Shown piece by piece: positions 18,627 to 26,867 of a stretch of 64,000 nucleotides of DNA (its first letter is position 1; each line of letters opens with the position of its first letter). A program made the position numbers and the translations under genes. Source of the stretch: an uncultured Desulfobulbaceae bacterium (lineage in GTDB: Bacteria > Desulfobacterota > Desulfobulbia > Desulfobulbales > Desulfobulbaceae); contig CAMYLK010000004.1 in the NCBI GenBank assembly GCA_947259225.1, positions 62,001-126,000 of the forward strand. Direction: 5' to 3'. The notes below the pieces were generated by a model that was not told where the DNA came from, made no database searches, and worked only from the letters and a program-made list of their open reading frames with translations.

Positions 18627-18649
18627 GCAACACGATAGGGTTGCTTTTT
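18627..18649 (+). terminator. weak intrinsic terminator candidate
   Basis: A 5-bp stem GCAAC/GTTGC with an 8-base loop is followed by five T. It lies about 70 bp after the GT4 stop codon. The stem is short, so confidence is low. Confidence 0.4.
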
Positions 18650-18753
18650 CCCATTGGCACTTGACGAGCACCGCAGAAAATGATCAATATTATTACGCTC
18701 TAGCCGAAGTGGTCGGTTAAAGAAAAACTAAACCGAACTGCTACCCATTCCCT

Positions 18754-20230
18754 CTACTCCCCCCTTCCCTGTAACAGCTTCAGCATCCTATCAGATGAGC
18801 CGACGATAAGGTTCAGCGTGTCGACCGGTTCCTCTTCGGCAAGGATCAGGTGACATGTATCGCAATCCTGAGACAGGGTCTCACCATCAGCGGTAGTATG
18901 CATCTCATCGTGACAGCGAAAACAGCCGCTTTCATCCTTGTGACCGAGATTGCTCTTATAGGTGTTATAGCCGATCTTCATATTCGGAAAGACATTTTCC
19001 GTATATGCCGGGACCACTCCTGCAATGGCTTTTTCCAGAATTACCGGGTTTTCTTTTACCAGGGCGGGATAATGTTCGCCATACCAGGTGCGCAGTCCGG
19101 TGGTGATCTCCCTGACGCCTTCTTCATGATCAGTATAATCACGTCCATGGCCTGTCTTTTGATGTACGGCAGTGGGGTATCTCGCCTGACATCAGTTTTT
19201 GGTCAAGTGCCTCTTCAGGGGAAAGATAGATATGGGTCGGCCGGTTATGGCAGTCCAGGCAGTCAAGGATCTTGCTTCCGCCTTCATGAGAACCCGCATC
19301 AGCCACAGTGCCATCCTCCTCGGTCTTATAGACATCCTCGGACCCGTCTTCCCGCACCAGCTTCACCTCGCTGATAATTTCACGTTTAAAATCGGAATAC
19401 TTAAAGGATATTGTTCTTTTGGGATTTACGGTGCCATGGATGCCTTCCGCTCGCCTTCCCTGAAACTCTCCGGTTCCAACCCGAACGAGCAACACGGTCT
19501 GCACATGGGTGTTTTCCTCATCTTCAAGAAATTTATCAAAGATTTTCAATTTATTGCCGTGAAACAATTCGGGCCGGTGGCATTCTTCGCATGTCTCGCG
19601 GGCCGGGCGCAGGCTGTGTATCGGGGTAGCTATCGGCTGGGCATATGTATTTAGGCTCACGGCAAGAAGTTGTCGTGTACCGGTAAGCTTGGACTTTACA
19701 AACCATTTGGCTCCGGTGCCGATGTGGCATTCAACACACGCTACCCGCGAATGGGGAGAATTCTGATAGGCGGTGTACTCCGGCATCATGACTTTATGGC
19801 AGAGTTTGGCACAGAAATCGACCGACTCCGAATAATGGTAACCGTTGTACGCGGTCACCCCGATAATCATGACATTGGCAAAGGTCACGAATGCAACAAA
19901 CAAAATCAGCTTGCGTACACTGTTGAACCTGGAAGATTCGGCAAAATGATCTTTGAAATCATCCTGATCAAAAAGAGGCGGATACTTCTTGCTTCTCAAA
20001 ACAAAAAGCCCGATAAAGACCATGACGTGGCCAAGGATAAAGGCCCAGGTCAGCACCCCGTAGACAACAAACCCAACATGGGGACTCTCTACGAATCCAA
20101 GCGATTCGATAACTGCATACACAACAAGGACTGGTAAAATGGCCACGGTCAGTCCAGCGCCGATGCTGGCAACCGTGCTTTGCCTGATTCCCTTAAGAAA
20201 TCCTTTAATGATTGTTTTCGTTGTCAGCAT
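18754..20230 (-). pseudogene. membrane multiheme cytochrome c (NapC/NirT-like), frame broken twice
   Basis: In its intact form this would be an inner-membrane cytochrome passing electrons from the quinone pool to periplasmic acceptors. Three membrane helices fill the first 140 residues. They are followed by heme motifs CAKLCH, CVECH, CEECH and CLDCH in the first frame and CFRCH and CDTCH after the break. Near 19178 the frame slips (SGEIP, then LPYIKRQAMDV in another frame), and near 19141 it slips again (DYTDHEEGVREI in the third frame). Both slips are equivalent to one missing base. The first frame alone stops at 19139. The start is the ATG at 20230 with GAGAG upstream, not the longer frame to 20284. 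It could be a recent pseudogene or two sequencing errors; the otherwise good conservation leans towards recent or artefactual. Confidence 0.8.
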
Positions 20231-20442
20231 GGTTCTCTCTACACAAATTGAGGTGGTGGAGACAGATGTCAACAAAGATGCCAACCAAAAGAAACTCTAC
20301 GGCTGGCTGTAGTTGAAAAACGCCGAACTTATAAAATCAGTATGATTTACTTTGTAATGGCCTAAACTCTTTGTCACACAATGTCTGACTCATAGAGGTC
20401 TCACATATTTTTTCTCACAGCTTTTTAACGAATACCGGCAAT

Positions 20443-20481
20443 AAAAAAGCCGAGCTGCCTTCTCAATTAGGCAACCCGGCT
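20443..20481 (-). terminator. intrinsic terminator of the riboswitch
   Basis: On the minus strand AGCCGGGTTGCCT pairs with AGGCAGCTCGGCT across a 9-base loop, followed by TTTTTTAT. Its 5' arm is the same sequence as the 3' part of the aptamer, so folding of one excludes the other: ligand binding should favour read-through into the cytochrome (ON switch). Confidence 0.85.
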
Positions 20482-20546
20482 ATCTTGCAGACCCTTAGTT
20501 TTCCGTCCCTGCTTCACAACAGGTATGGCTTTGTCTTAGTTGTTAC
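20470..20546 (-). promoter_or_regulatory. GEMM-I-type cyclic-dinucleotide riboswitch aptamer
   Basis: The leader upstream of the cytochrome has the features of the GEMM-I fold. A closing stem pairs GTAAC (20542-20546) with GTTGC. A perfect 6-bp hairpin, CCTGTT-GTGA-AGCAGG (20508-20523), is capped by a GNRA tetraloop and followed by GGGACGGAAAAC. A second arm, GGGTCTGCAAGATAGCC, leads to the conserved-looking AGCCGGGTTGCC 3' strand. The 3' strand is shared with the terminator at 20443-20481. GEMM-I RNAs bind c-di-GMP, and the GEMM-Ib variants in Geobacter-like bacteria bind 3',3'-cGAMP and often precede cytochromes. I cannot decide the ligand here. Confidence 0.75.
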
Positions 20547-20564
20547 ATGAACTTCTCTAATTTA

Positions 20565-20594
20565 ATTATACAATTTTGAGGAAACGAAAGTCAA
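20565..20594 (-). promoter_or_regulatory. sigma-70-like promoter for the riboswitch/cytochrome transcript
   Basis: TTGACT (20589-20594), an 18-base spacer and a perfect TATAAT (20565-20570) read on the minus strand. Expected initiation near 20557 would place the transcript start about ten bases before the aptamer, which supports both calls. Confidence 0.75.
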
Positions 20595-20693
20595 ACAGGG
20601 GTGTTGATAGAACTGGCAATATCAACCACGAGAATAAATTGCGAACTGAAAATGTATCGCAAGAACCTTCAGTGAGCTCGTTATTAAATATCC

Positions 20694-21854
20694 TTACTTT
20701 ACTGAATTTATCTGTAATTTTGTAAGGTAGGCGGCTGTTTGCTCGGCACCATCAAGTTGAACAGCAGGCATTCTATGAGGTCGACAAAGGGCCACGCCAA
20801 TTTTCCGAGCAAACTTTGCTGGTTCAAGGTCTTCTTCGGCGAGAACAGTTAATTCTGCAAATGGTGCGAGCTTCTCGGCACGCAAGCCTTGTTCACGGTC
20901 ATGGCTGTACGGAAAAATAAGGGCAGGCGTGCCTGCTGCAATCACATTCATGGTGGTGTTATACCCGCCCATGGAAATGGAGAGGTCAGACGCTGCCAGC
21001 CATGCCGGGAAGTTATCACTAAAACGTTCAACAGTGGTTCCCGGAGCAGCGAGTCGTGCCAATGCAGTAAATTTTCTTTCTTCGAGATAGGGGCCGGTGA
21101 AGACCTGCATCCTGGTAGCCGGCGCCTGCATGGATGCATAAGCTTTGACAGCAGCTTCAAGGATACGGTACCCGAAACTGCCGCCGCCGGCACTGACCGT
21201 GACCAACAGGTCTCCTGGTTCCAGGCCAAACTGTTTCCTGACGCGCACTCTGTCGCCATGTTGTGGCTTCTGACAGATATAACCGGTATAGACTACCGGG
21301 ATTCTGATATCTGCAACGCGGGAAAAGGTTGCGTCAAGCGCAAGGACATTCGGATCCCCATGAACAAGTAGGGCATCAAAAAGGGGATTGAGACGGTCAA
21401 GAACCCGCTGTTCGAATTCATGTTGATTCTTTTTTTCAACAAGGATATCCCGCAGGCTGCATATGATGTGGCAGGGCTGATGAAGACTTGTCCTGACAGC
21501 CTGCAGAAACGGCTCCAGTTCAAAATGAAATCCGCCTCTGCCAAATGGATACAGCTCGACGAGCAGTATATCCGGTCGGCTTTCGGTAACAAGATCAAGC
21601 AGTATTTTTTTTCGCTTGAATTTTGTTTCCTCAAGTGACAGCCCGGGATCAACCGGGAACATTCGGGTATATTGCGCATCCATCATCAGGCCTGGAAGGT
21701 TGACGATCTCGACGTTATCCGGAATGGCAATATCCACCGGCGGGCCGCCGAGGATCAAGGTCACATCATGGTCTTTCAGTGCCCTGATTATTTCCATCAT
21801 TCTGCACAGGTGGCCGACACCAACGACATGCTGACAGTAGATAAGGATGTTCAT
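20694..21854 (-). CDS. predicted glycosyltransferase (COG4671/MurG-like GT-B)
   Basis: A 386-residue protein with a GT-B layout: N-terminal Rossmann half starting MNILIYCQHVVGVGHLCR (the GxGH motif of MurG-like enzymes) and a C-terminal half with SAGGGSFGYRIL, ASDLSISMGGYNT and GTPALIFP. The SMGGYNT segment is shared exactly with the protein at 23787-24983, so the two are paralogues of the poorly characterised COG4671-type group. It is the last gene of the four-gene minus-strand operon, 35 bp after the histidine phosphatase gene. It probably works on a sugar or lipid glycan; donor unknown. Confidence 0.82.
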   Translation of the reverse strand: MNILIYCQHVVGVGHLCRMMEIIRALKDHDVTLILGGPPVDIAIPDNVEIVNLPGLMMDAQYTRMFPVDPGLSLEETKFKRKKILLDLVTESRPDILLVELYPFGRGGFHFELEPFLQAVRTSLHQPCHIICSLRDILVEKKNQHEFEQRVLDRLNPLFDALLVHGDPNVLALDATFSRVADIRIPVVYTGYICQKPQHGDRVRVRKQFGLEPGDLLVTVSAGGGSFGYRILEAAVKAYASMQAPATRMQVFTGPYLEERKFTALARLAAPGTTVERFSDNFPAWLAASDLSISMGGYNTTMNVIAAGTPALIFPYSHDREQGLRAEKLAPFAELTVLAEEDLEPAKFARKIGVALCRPHRMPAVQLDGAEQTAAYLTKLQINSVK

Positions 21855-21889
21855 AAGTTTCCGGCCCGGGATGATATCATTGAACGCTG

Positions 21890-22507
21890 TTACAGTGGAT
21901 TATAGTTCAGTACCTTAAGATACAGTTTCTTGTCATCATGTTCAAGGAGGTTCAGGTGATTACGTTTTATAAGCGGCGGTTCTTCAGGGAGAAATTTTCG
22001 ATCGGTCAGATGATAGAGCAGACATTTGATCACACCTTCATGGCAGACCACCAGTATTGACTCACCAGGCCAGGACGTGTGGGTTTCTTGCAGTGCGGTA
22101 AGGCTTCGTTTGAGCACCTGTTTTCTCGATTCGCCTCCTGGCGGCTTAAAAAGCCAACCGGAACGGACCATTGTTTGAAGCAGTTCTTTATGTGTTTGTT
22201 TTACTTCAGCAAGCGAAATGCCGCTCCATTCACCCCAGTCCTGCTCACGTAGACGTTTGTCCGGACAAACTGGCAGTTTCAATGTCTGATTGATCAGTTC
22301 AGTTGTTTCCCGGGTACGTCCCAAGTCACTGCAAACGATTCGCTGCCAGGGAAAGGAGGCCAGGCGTCGCCCCCAATCTGCGGCCATTTGTTGGCCGGTC
22401 TCGGAAAGCGGACTATCCTGTTGGCCCTGGATTATTTTTTTTTCATTCCACAGGGTTGTGGCATGACGGATAAGGCCAAAGGTTGTTGGTTGTGAATTTG
22501 TCATCAT
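21890..22507 (-). CDS. histidine phosphatase family protein
   Basis: A 205-residue cytoplasmic phosphatase of the phosphoglycerate-mutase/CobC superfamily. The phospho-acceptor motif is LIRHATTLWNE (RHA in place of the usual RHG). LREQDWGEWSG carries the catalytic acid region, and the second His is in VVCHEGV. It sits between glycosyltransferase genes (29 bp and 35 bp gaps), so its likely substrate is a sugar or nucleotide-sugar phosphate of the same pathway rather than a glycolytic intermediate. CobC-type alpha-ribazole phosphatase is an alternative, but no cobalamin genes are nearby. Confidence 0.85.
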   Translation of the reverse strand: MMTNSQPTTFGLIRHATTLWNEKKIIQGQQDSPLSETGQQMAADWGRRLASFPWQRIVCSDLGRTRETTELINQTLKLPVCPDKRLREQDWGEWSGISLAEVKQTHKELLQTMVRSGWLFKPPGGESRKQVLKRSLTALQETHTSWPGESILVVCHEGVIKCLLYHLTDRKFLPEEPPLIKRNHLNLLEHDDKKLYLKVLNYNPL

Positions 22508-22536
22508 TTCACTTTTACCACAGGGCCTTCCTTATC

Positions 22537-23790
22537 TTATACACAATTCATTGCAGGGATATTATTACAGTAGATTGCAGCAAGTTGTTCGATCAGCTGA
22601 CGGTTGTCAAAACTGGAGTGAACCAGTTCACGTCCTTGTTCGATAACGTTGTTTCTCAAAGAGTGGTCTGAAAGGAGACGGAGCATGCTTTCTGCCAGAG
22701 CTTCGGGGTTACCGGGCGGGGTGTGCAGGCCGGTTTTTTCATGTTGGAGGATCTCGGGCAATGCAGAAACGGATGTACCTGCTGCTGGCAACCCCATGGC
22801 CAAACTTTCAACCAGTACATTGGGAATCCCGTCCCGGTCACCATTAGATGCCACCCGGCATCCCAGGACAAAGAGATCGGCACGGTGAAATTCCTGTATC
22901 ACCTTGTCATGTGGTATGGTTCCGAGCCAGCGGCAGCGGTCCTGAAGACCAAGATCAAGCATCAGTTTGAGAACTGTGTCCTTGTCTTCGCCATCGCCGA
23001 TCAGGGTGTACTCGAAATCTATATCTCTGGCCCGCAACAGGGCCAACGCTTTAAGTATGGTATCTATTCCCTTTTTTGCAGTGAGCCGGGCGACACTAAG
23101 TATTCGGTAGGGCGGTTCTGGTTTCCTCCGCTCAGAAACACCATTGAAGAGTTTCAGGTCAATTCCGTGATATACACAATCGATCGGGGTGGATGTTCCG
23201 TTAACCAGGGAATTCAAATACTGCTTGTTATACTCGGTGCAGGTGACGACATGGGACGCGAGGTTGATCTTTTCCCGAACCTGGTCCGCATCCGAGGTAT
23301 AAATGTCTTTGGCATGGGCAGTGAAACTGAATTTAAGTCCGCTGAACATGCTGGCAAACATGGCGACAGATGAGGGTGAATGGGCAAAATGGGCATGCAG
23401 GTGTACTATCTCAGGAGATTTGCGGAGAAAACGATTGACCATGAAGGCACCCTGCATGAGATGTTTGACGGTCCCCAGGCTTCGGGTACGTGCAAACCTC
23501 TTGCCAGCCTTGTCCAGGATATTGAGGAAGCGGGTCGGCTGCCGGACTGATTCAAGGGCAGTGGGCAGTAGCAGGCGCGGAAATTCAAGGAAAAGTTCGG
23601 TGGGCAGATAGTCGACCCTGGCTTTTATCTCCCTGATACTTTCGTGGAAGAACGGTTCACGGGGGTGGCGCATGGAAAAGATGCGAATCTGTATTCCCAG
23701 CTGTTCAAGAAGTAGAATTTCATTGGAGATAAATGTTTCTGAAATGCGGGGATAGCCCTTCAGCACCATCCCCAGTACAGGTACGGTCAT
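22537..23790 (-). CDS. glycosyltransferase, GT4 (exopolysaccharide type)
   Basis: A 417-residue GT4 enzyme resembling colanic-acid-type transferases. N-terminal half: YPRISETFISNEILLLEQLG and HLHAHFAHSPSSVAMFAS. C-terminal half: ILSVARLTAKKGIDTILKA, LIGDGEDKD, the DGIPNVLVESLAMGLPAAGT donor segment and EKTGLHTPPGNPE. The ATG overlaps the stop of the upstream COG4671-type gene by four bases, and the phosphatase follows after 29 bp. Cytoplasmic, probably membrane-associated. The sugar added is unknown. Confidence 0.92.
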   Translation of the reverse strand: MTVPVLGMVLKGYPRISETFISNEILLLEQLGIQIRIFSMRHPREPFFHESIREIKARVDYLPTELFLEFPRLLLPTALESVRQPTRFLNILDKAGKRFARTRSLGTVKHLMQGAFMVNRFLRKSPEIVHLHAHFAHSPSSVAMFASMFSGLKFSFTAHAKDIYTSDADQVREKINLASHVVTCTEYNKQYLNSLVNGTSTPIDCVYHGIDLKLFNGVSERRKPEPPYRILSVARLTAKKGIDTILKALALLRARDIDFEYTLIGDGEDKDTVLKLMLDLGLQDRCRWLGTIPHDKVIQEFHRADLFVLGCRVASNGDRDGIPNVLVESLAMGLPAAGTSVSALPEILQHEKTGLHTPPGNPEALAESMLRLLSDHSLRNNVIEQGRELVHSSFDNRQLIEQLAAIYCNNIPAMNCV

Positions 23791-24983
23791 TTCTGGGTGT
23801 CCCTGAACTGCTGGAGCCTGTTTGTAATGAAGTCAATGCCGTCCAGGCGAAACTTCGAAATTGGATGGCGGTATAAATCGAGGCTGTTCAACATGGCATA
23901 AAGCTTTTCGTGCAGATTTTCTGCATTCAATTCTCCCCAGGGAAGAAAATCGATAAGTTTTTGTTTTTGCAGGGCTTGTGCTCGAAGAAGCTGTTCTTTT
24001 CTGGGGGTTTCCCTGGGAATGATAAGAGAAGGGGTTGCCTGGCTCAAGATTTCGCACATTGTATTATAGCCGCCCATGGAAACAACCAGGTCGGCTGCGC
24101 CGAACATTTCCTCCATGCGTGGATAAAAAGGCATGACTTTCACTTGGAGGGACCTTGCCCTCTTGGCCAACTGGCGGCGCTTGCTTCTCGGCATGAACGG
24201 GCCTGTGATCAGGACGGATTTCAGTCCGGAAACACCGAACAGCTCATTTACTTTCAGGTAGGTGTCCATCAGGGCAAAACCATCACCACCACCGCCGGCG
24301 GTGACAACTATCATTTTCTCATTTTCATGAACGCAGAATTTTTTGCGGGTTTTGCGTTTGGTCTTTTCTGTCGCCTTTTTTCTGGGAAGGTAGCCTGTAA
24401 AAAACATTTTTTCCTGCACGGGCGCAGGGATATCGTATTCCGCAGCAGCATCGTAAATGTCCTGCATACCGTACACCCAGATTTCCGAATAGAGTTCGTC
24501 CAGGTAGCGATAGACTTTTTTGTGCTGCCAGTCCCGGCGGACGGTCTCGCGGTCATCCATGATATCCCGCAGGCCGAGAATTGTTTTGGTCTTGGGGCTG
24601 TGTTTTTTGAACCAGCGCAGCACAGGAAGCACTTCCCTTTTCAGGCCAAGGGGCTCCTTGTCCACAATAAACAGATCTGGTTGAAAACTCTTTGCAGTCG
24701 CCAAAATAATAGACTTCCTGATGTCAAGTGCGTGCTCGGCGTTGATTTTGATGGACAGGGACTGGTATTCATCATTGGTTTTTTTAATCATGCCGGGAAT
24801 ACGGACAAAATCAACATTCTCAGGAAAATTGAAGCGACCTGCAATGGGGGATCCGGTGAGAATAAGGATATTGGATGAAAGTGAGCGCAGATGGTCTGCA
24901 ATTGCCATGGTGCGGCGAATGTGTCCTAGACCGTAGGTGTCATGGGAGTACATCAGAATATTATATAAAGGCTGCTCAACCAT
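23787..24983 (-). CDS. predicted glycosyltransferase (COG4671/MurG-like GT-B)
   Basis: First gene of the minus-strand glycan operon, 398 residues. N-terminal motif MYSHDTYGLGHIRRTMAIA and C-terminal VTAGGGGDGFALM, AADLVVSMGGYNTMCE and LIIPRETPRKEQ. It shares SMGGYNT and overall plan with the 20694-21854 product. A Lys/Arg-rich linker (about residues 205-222) joins the halves. Members of this group are annotated only as predicted transferases, so the donor is not known. The pairing of two such paralogues around a GT4 enzyme and a phosphatase suggests stepwise assembly of one oligosaccharide. Confidence 0.82.
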   Translation of the reverse strand: MVEQPLYNILMYSHDTYGLGHIRRTMAIADHLRSLSSNILILTGSPIAGRFNFPENVDFVRIPGMIKKTNDEYQSLSIKINAEHALDIRKSIILATAKSFQPDLFIVDKEPLGLKREVLPVLRWFKKHSPKTKTILGLRDIMDDRETVRRDWQHKKVYRYLDELYSEIWVYGMQDIYDAAAEYDIPAPVQEKMFFTGYLPRKKATEKTKRKTRKKFCVHENEKMIVVTAGGGGDGFALMDTYLKVNELFGVSGLKSVLITGPFMPRSKRRQLAKRARSLQVKVMPFYPRMEEMFGAADLVVSMGGYNTMCEILSQATPSLIIPRETPRKEQLLRAQALQKQKLIDFLPWGELNAENLHEKLYAMLNSLDLYRHPISKFRLDGIDFITNRLQQFRDTQK

Positions 24984-25132
24984 ACGTTTTTCGGACGTCC
25001 TTCATCAACAATATTATAGAGGAAACATTTCAAAATTCAGTCTTAACCGAGTTTGCTGCAGGGGTAAATAACAAAAAACATCATTGTTCGCAGAATTTAC
25101 GCGACTTTATTGTAAGAGAATGCAAAAAGTTA

Positions 25133-25167
25133 TGAAAAAAAAACCCCTGCCGGAAACCGGCAGGGGT
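25133..25167 (-). terminator. strong intrinsic terminator of the porin gene
   Basis: A perfect 10-bp GC-rich stem (CCCCTGCCGG/CCGGCAGGGG, loop of three) is followed on the minus strand by at least nine T. It lies 28 bp after the porin stop codon. Confidence 0.95.
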
Positions 25168-25193
25168 CAAGACTTTTTCTATCTCAAAAGAGA

Positions 25194-26525
25194 CTAGAAC
25201 TTCATGGTCAGATGATGGCTGAGCAGAAGGATGTCTTTTGTTTCGATATCGCTGTAGCCAAGCTCAGCAAAATCACCAACAAGCCACCAGCCGAAGTGGA
25301 GCTCGTAGGTCAGGTTCTGGTACAGTTTGTAGGCCAGACCAAGGTCAAATTCCCAGCCGTATGAATCGTCAACACCGGAAAGGCCCTCGTCCATCTCAAA
25401 ACCATCAACATCCGCAGCCTGGCCCCAGCCGATACCGCCATGCAGGGTCAGGTCTTCAGATGCCTTGAAGTCACCGAGCCATGCAACAAGGTGTGCACCG
25501 GACTGGCGCACAGCGCTACCAAGAAGGCTGGCTCCGCGGTCACCGTTCAGGACGTTGGTAGCCTGGCCGGTCATGATGTAGAGCGGCTCGAAGTCAGAAC
25601 CGGTACCTTTGGCGGTGCTGTAGGCGGTTGAATCTTCACCGTCATCACCACTGATGTAGGCATAGAAGAGGTGGTTGGAGAAGTCACCGAAGTTGCCATT
25701 CCAGCCGGCGATAAAGGCAAACCTGCTGATGTCAACAGTAGCATCATCCGGTCCCATTTCGCCCCAGTTGTAATCCAACTCGGAATACAGGGAATGGTTG
25801 TCGTTGATCGCAAAGTCACCATACGCTTTTACACGCCAGAAGTCGATATCGGCATCACCGCTGTCCTGCCGTGTACCGAGGCCGAGCCAGAAGTTGGCAC
25901 CCTCTGACACGTAAGCACCTGCAACTTCGTAGTAATCGTCGTCGCCGTTGTCGTCGCTGGCGTCGTAGGCGTCACGCTCTTCAGATTTCTGCAGGAAGGC
26001 ATACCCTTTGAAGTTGTCCATCTTCGGCGCCCACAGCATGATCCTGTCAGCAGCGGTACCGTTGTTGACAAAAGCATTCATCCAGGCACCGGCCGGACGA
26101 CGACCGACTTCCCATTTACCGATCGGAGAGTCATAGGTCAGCCACAGTTTGTTGACCCTGAGACCGTCACCGTTAAACCTCTGGAGGTCATCCTGCTTAC
26201 CCCAGACAGAGTTGGAGTCTACCAGACGGATGTCAGATTTGACCTGTACCTTGTCGTTGATGATCAGGGTCGGATCAATACGGAAGATGTGCTGGTACCA
26301 GTCGTCATTTGTCGGCTCCTGGTTCGGGTTGGACTCACCAAAGACAATCCTTGATGTTGTCTCAAAATCCCAAGGCAGTACACCACCGAAAATTCCGGCA
26401 CCACTGTTGATGTAAAAACCATCAGCCTGGTACTTACCTTTTACCTTCAGCTCAAGGGCTGAAGCGGTTGCTGCAAGTCCGGCCACCATGCCGAGAGCCA
26501 CAGCTGTTGAAAGAAATTTCTTCAT
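25194..26525 (-). CDS. outer-membrane porin-like beta-barrel
   Basis: A 443-residue protein with a clear Sec signal peptide (MKKFLSTAVALGMVAG, cleaved after the ATASA region), alternating hydrophobic/polar strands rich in aromatic residues, Asp-rich loops, and a C-terminal Phe (HHLTMKF) as expected for BAM-inserted barrels. Size fits a 16-18-strand porin. ATG start with AGGAG upstream. The gene has its own promoter, structured leader and strong terminator, which suggests an abundant monocistronic message. The solute it admits is not evident; it could be a general diffusion porin. Confidence 0.87.
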   Translation of the reverse strand: MKKFLSTAVALGMVAGLAATASALELKVKGKYQADGFYINSGAGIFGGVLPWDFETTSRIVFGESNPNQEPTNDDWYQHIFRIDPTLIINDKVQVKSDIRLVDSNSVWGKQDDLQRFNGDGLRVNKLWLTYDSPIGKWEVGRRPAGAWMNAFVNNGTAADRIMLWAPKMDNFKGYAFLQKSEERDAYDASDDNGDDDYYEVAGAYVSEGANFWLGLGTRQDSGDADIDFWRVKAYGDFAINDNHSLYSELDYNWGEMGPDDATVDISRFAFIAGWNGNFGDFSNHLFYAYISGDDGEDSTAYSTAKGTGSDFEPLYIMTGQATNVLNGDRGASLLGSAVRQSGAHLVAWLGDFKASEDLTLHGGIGWGQAADVDGFEMDEGLSGVDDSYGWEFDLGLAYKLYQNLTYELHFGWWLVGDFAELGYSDIETKDILLLSHHLTMKF

Positions 26526-26555
26526 CTCTTCGCTCCTCTAATTTTTGTTCTCTTC

Positions 26556-26578
26556 GGGACTGGCACCGTGCCTTTCCC
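26556..26578 (-). promoter_or_regulatory. leader hairpin of the porin mRNA
   Basis: On the minus strand GGGA-aa-GGCA-cgg-TGCC-ag-TCCC folds into a two-tier hairpin about 30 bases before the porin ATG, with no T-run. It may stabilise the message or be a small-RNA or protein target. A second repeat, CCTGTA..TACAGG, lies just upstream (about 26586-26607). Confidence 0.5.
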
Positions 26579-26629
26579 GTCACCGCCTGTACAAAAAATC
26601 ATACAGGTACAAAAAATTTTACTTAATCT

Positions 26630-26657
26630 CTTATAACACCTGTATTTCTGATGTCAA
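26630..26657 (-). promoter_or_regulatory. sigma-70-like promoter of the porin
   Basis: A perfect TTGACA (26652-26657), 16-base spacer and TATAAG (26630-26635) read towards the porin, giving a leader of about 100 bases. Confidence 0.75.
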
Positions 26658-26867
26658 GTATCTGTCCAATATTTTTTTAAAAAAGAGCTTTTTTTGGGTG
26701 AAAATAAGGTGTAGTTAATTGATTGTTTAGCAAAAAGTATTCAAATTCACTATGTTAGCGCGTAACTGCCTGAAATAGCGTGATGCTCGGATATCTTAGT
26801 ACACTTTTTGCGAGTTCTTCTATAGTGCATCCGGTGTTTTGTGCAAAAATTATATCCTTGGAGAGTC

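Noticed and set aside
19139-19200. Programmed frameshifting in the cytochrome gene
   Set aside because: Two separate slips within 40 bases and no slippery heptamer or stimulatory structure; decay or sequencing error is simpler.
22537-24878. Plus-strand frames of 216 and 322 residues
   Set aside because: They lie wholly antisense to two clear glycosyltransferase genes and show no domain features.
26556-26620. Cobalamin-type riboswitch in the porin leader
   Set aside because: A GGGA..TCCC hairpin is present, but the conserved B12-box and the multi-helix core are not recognisable.
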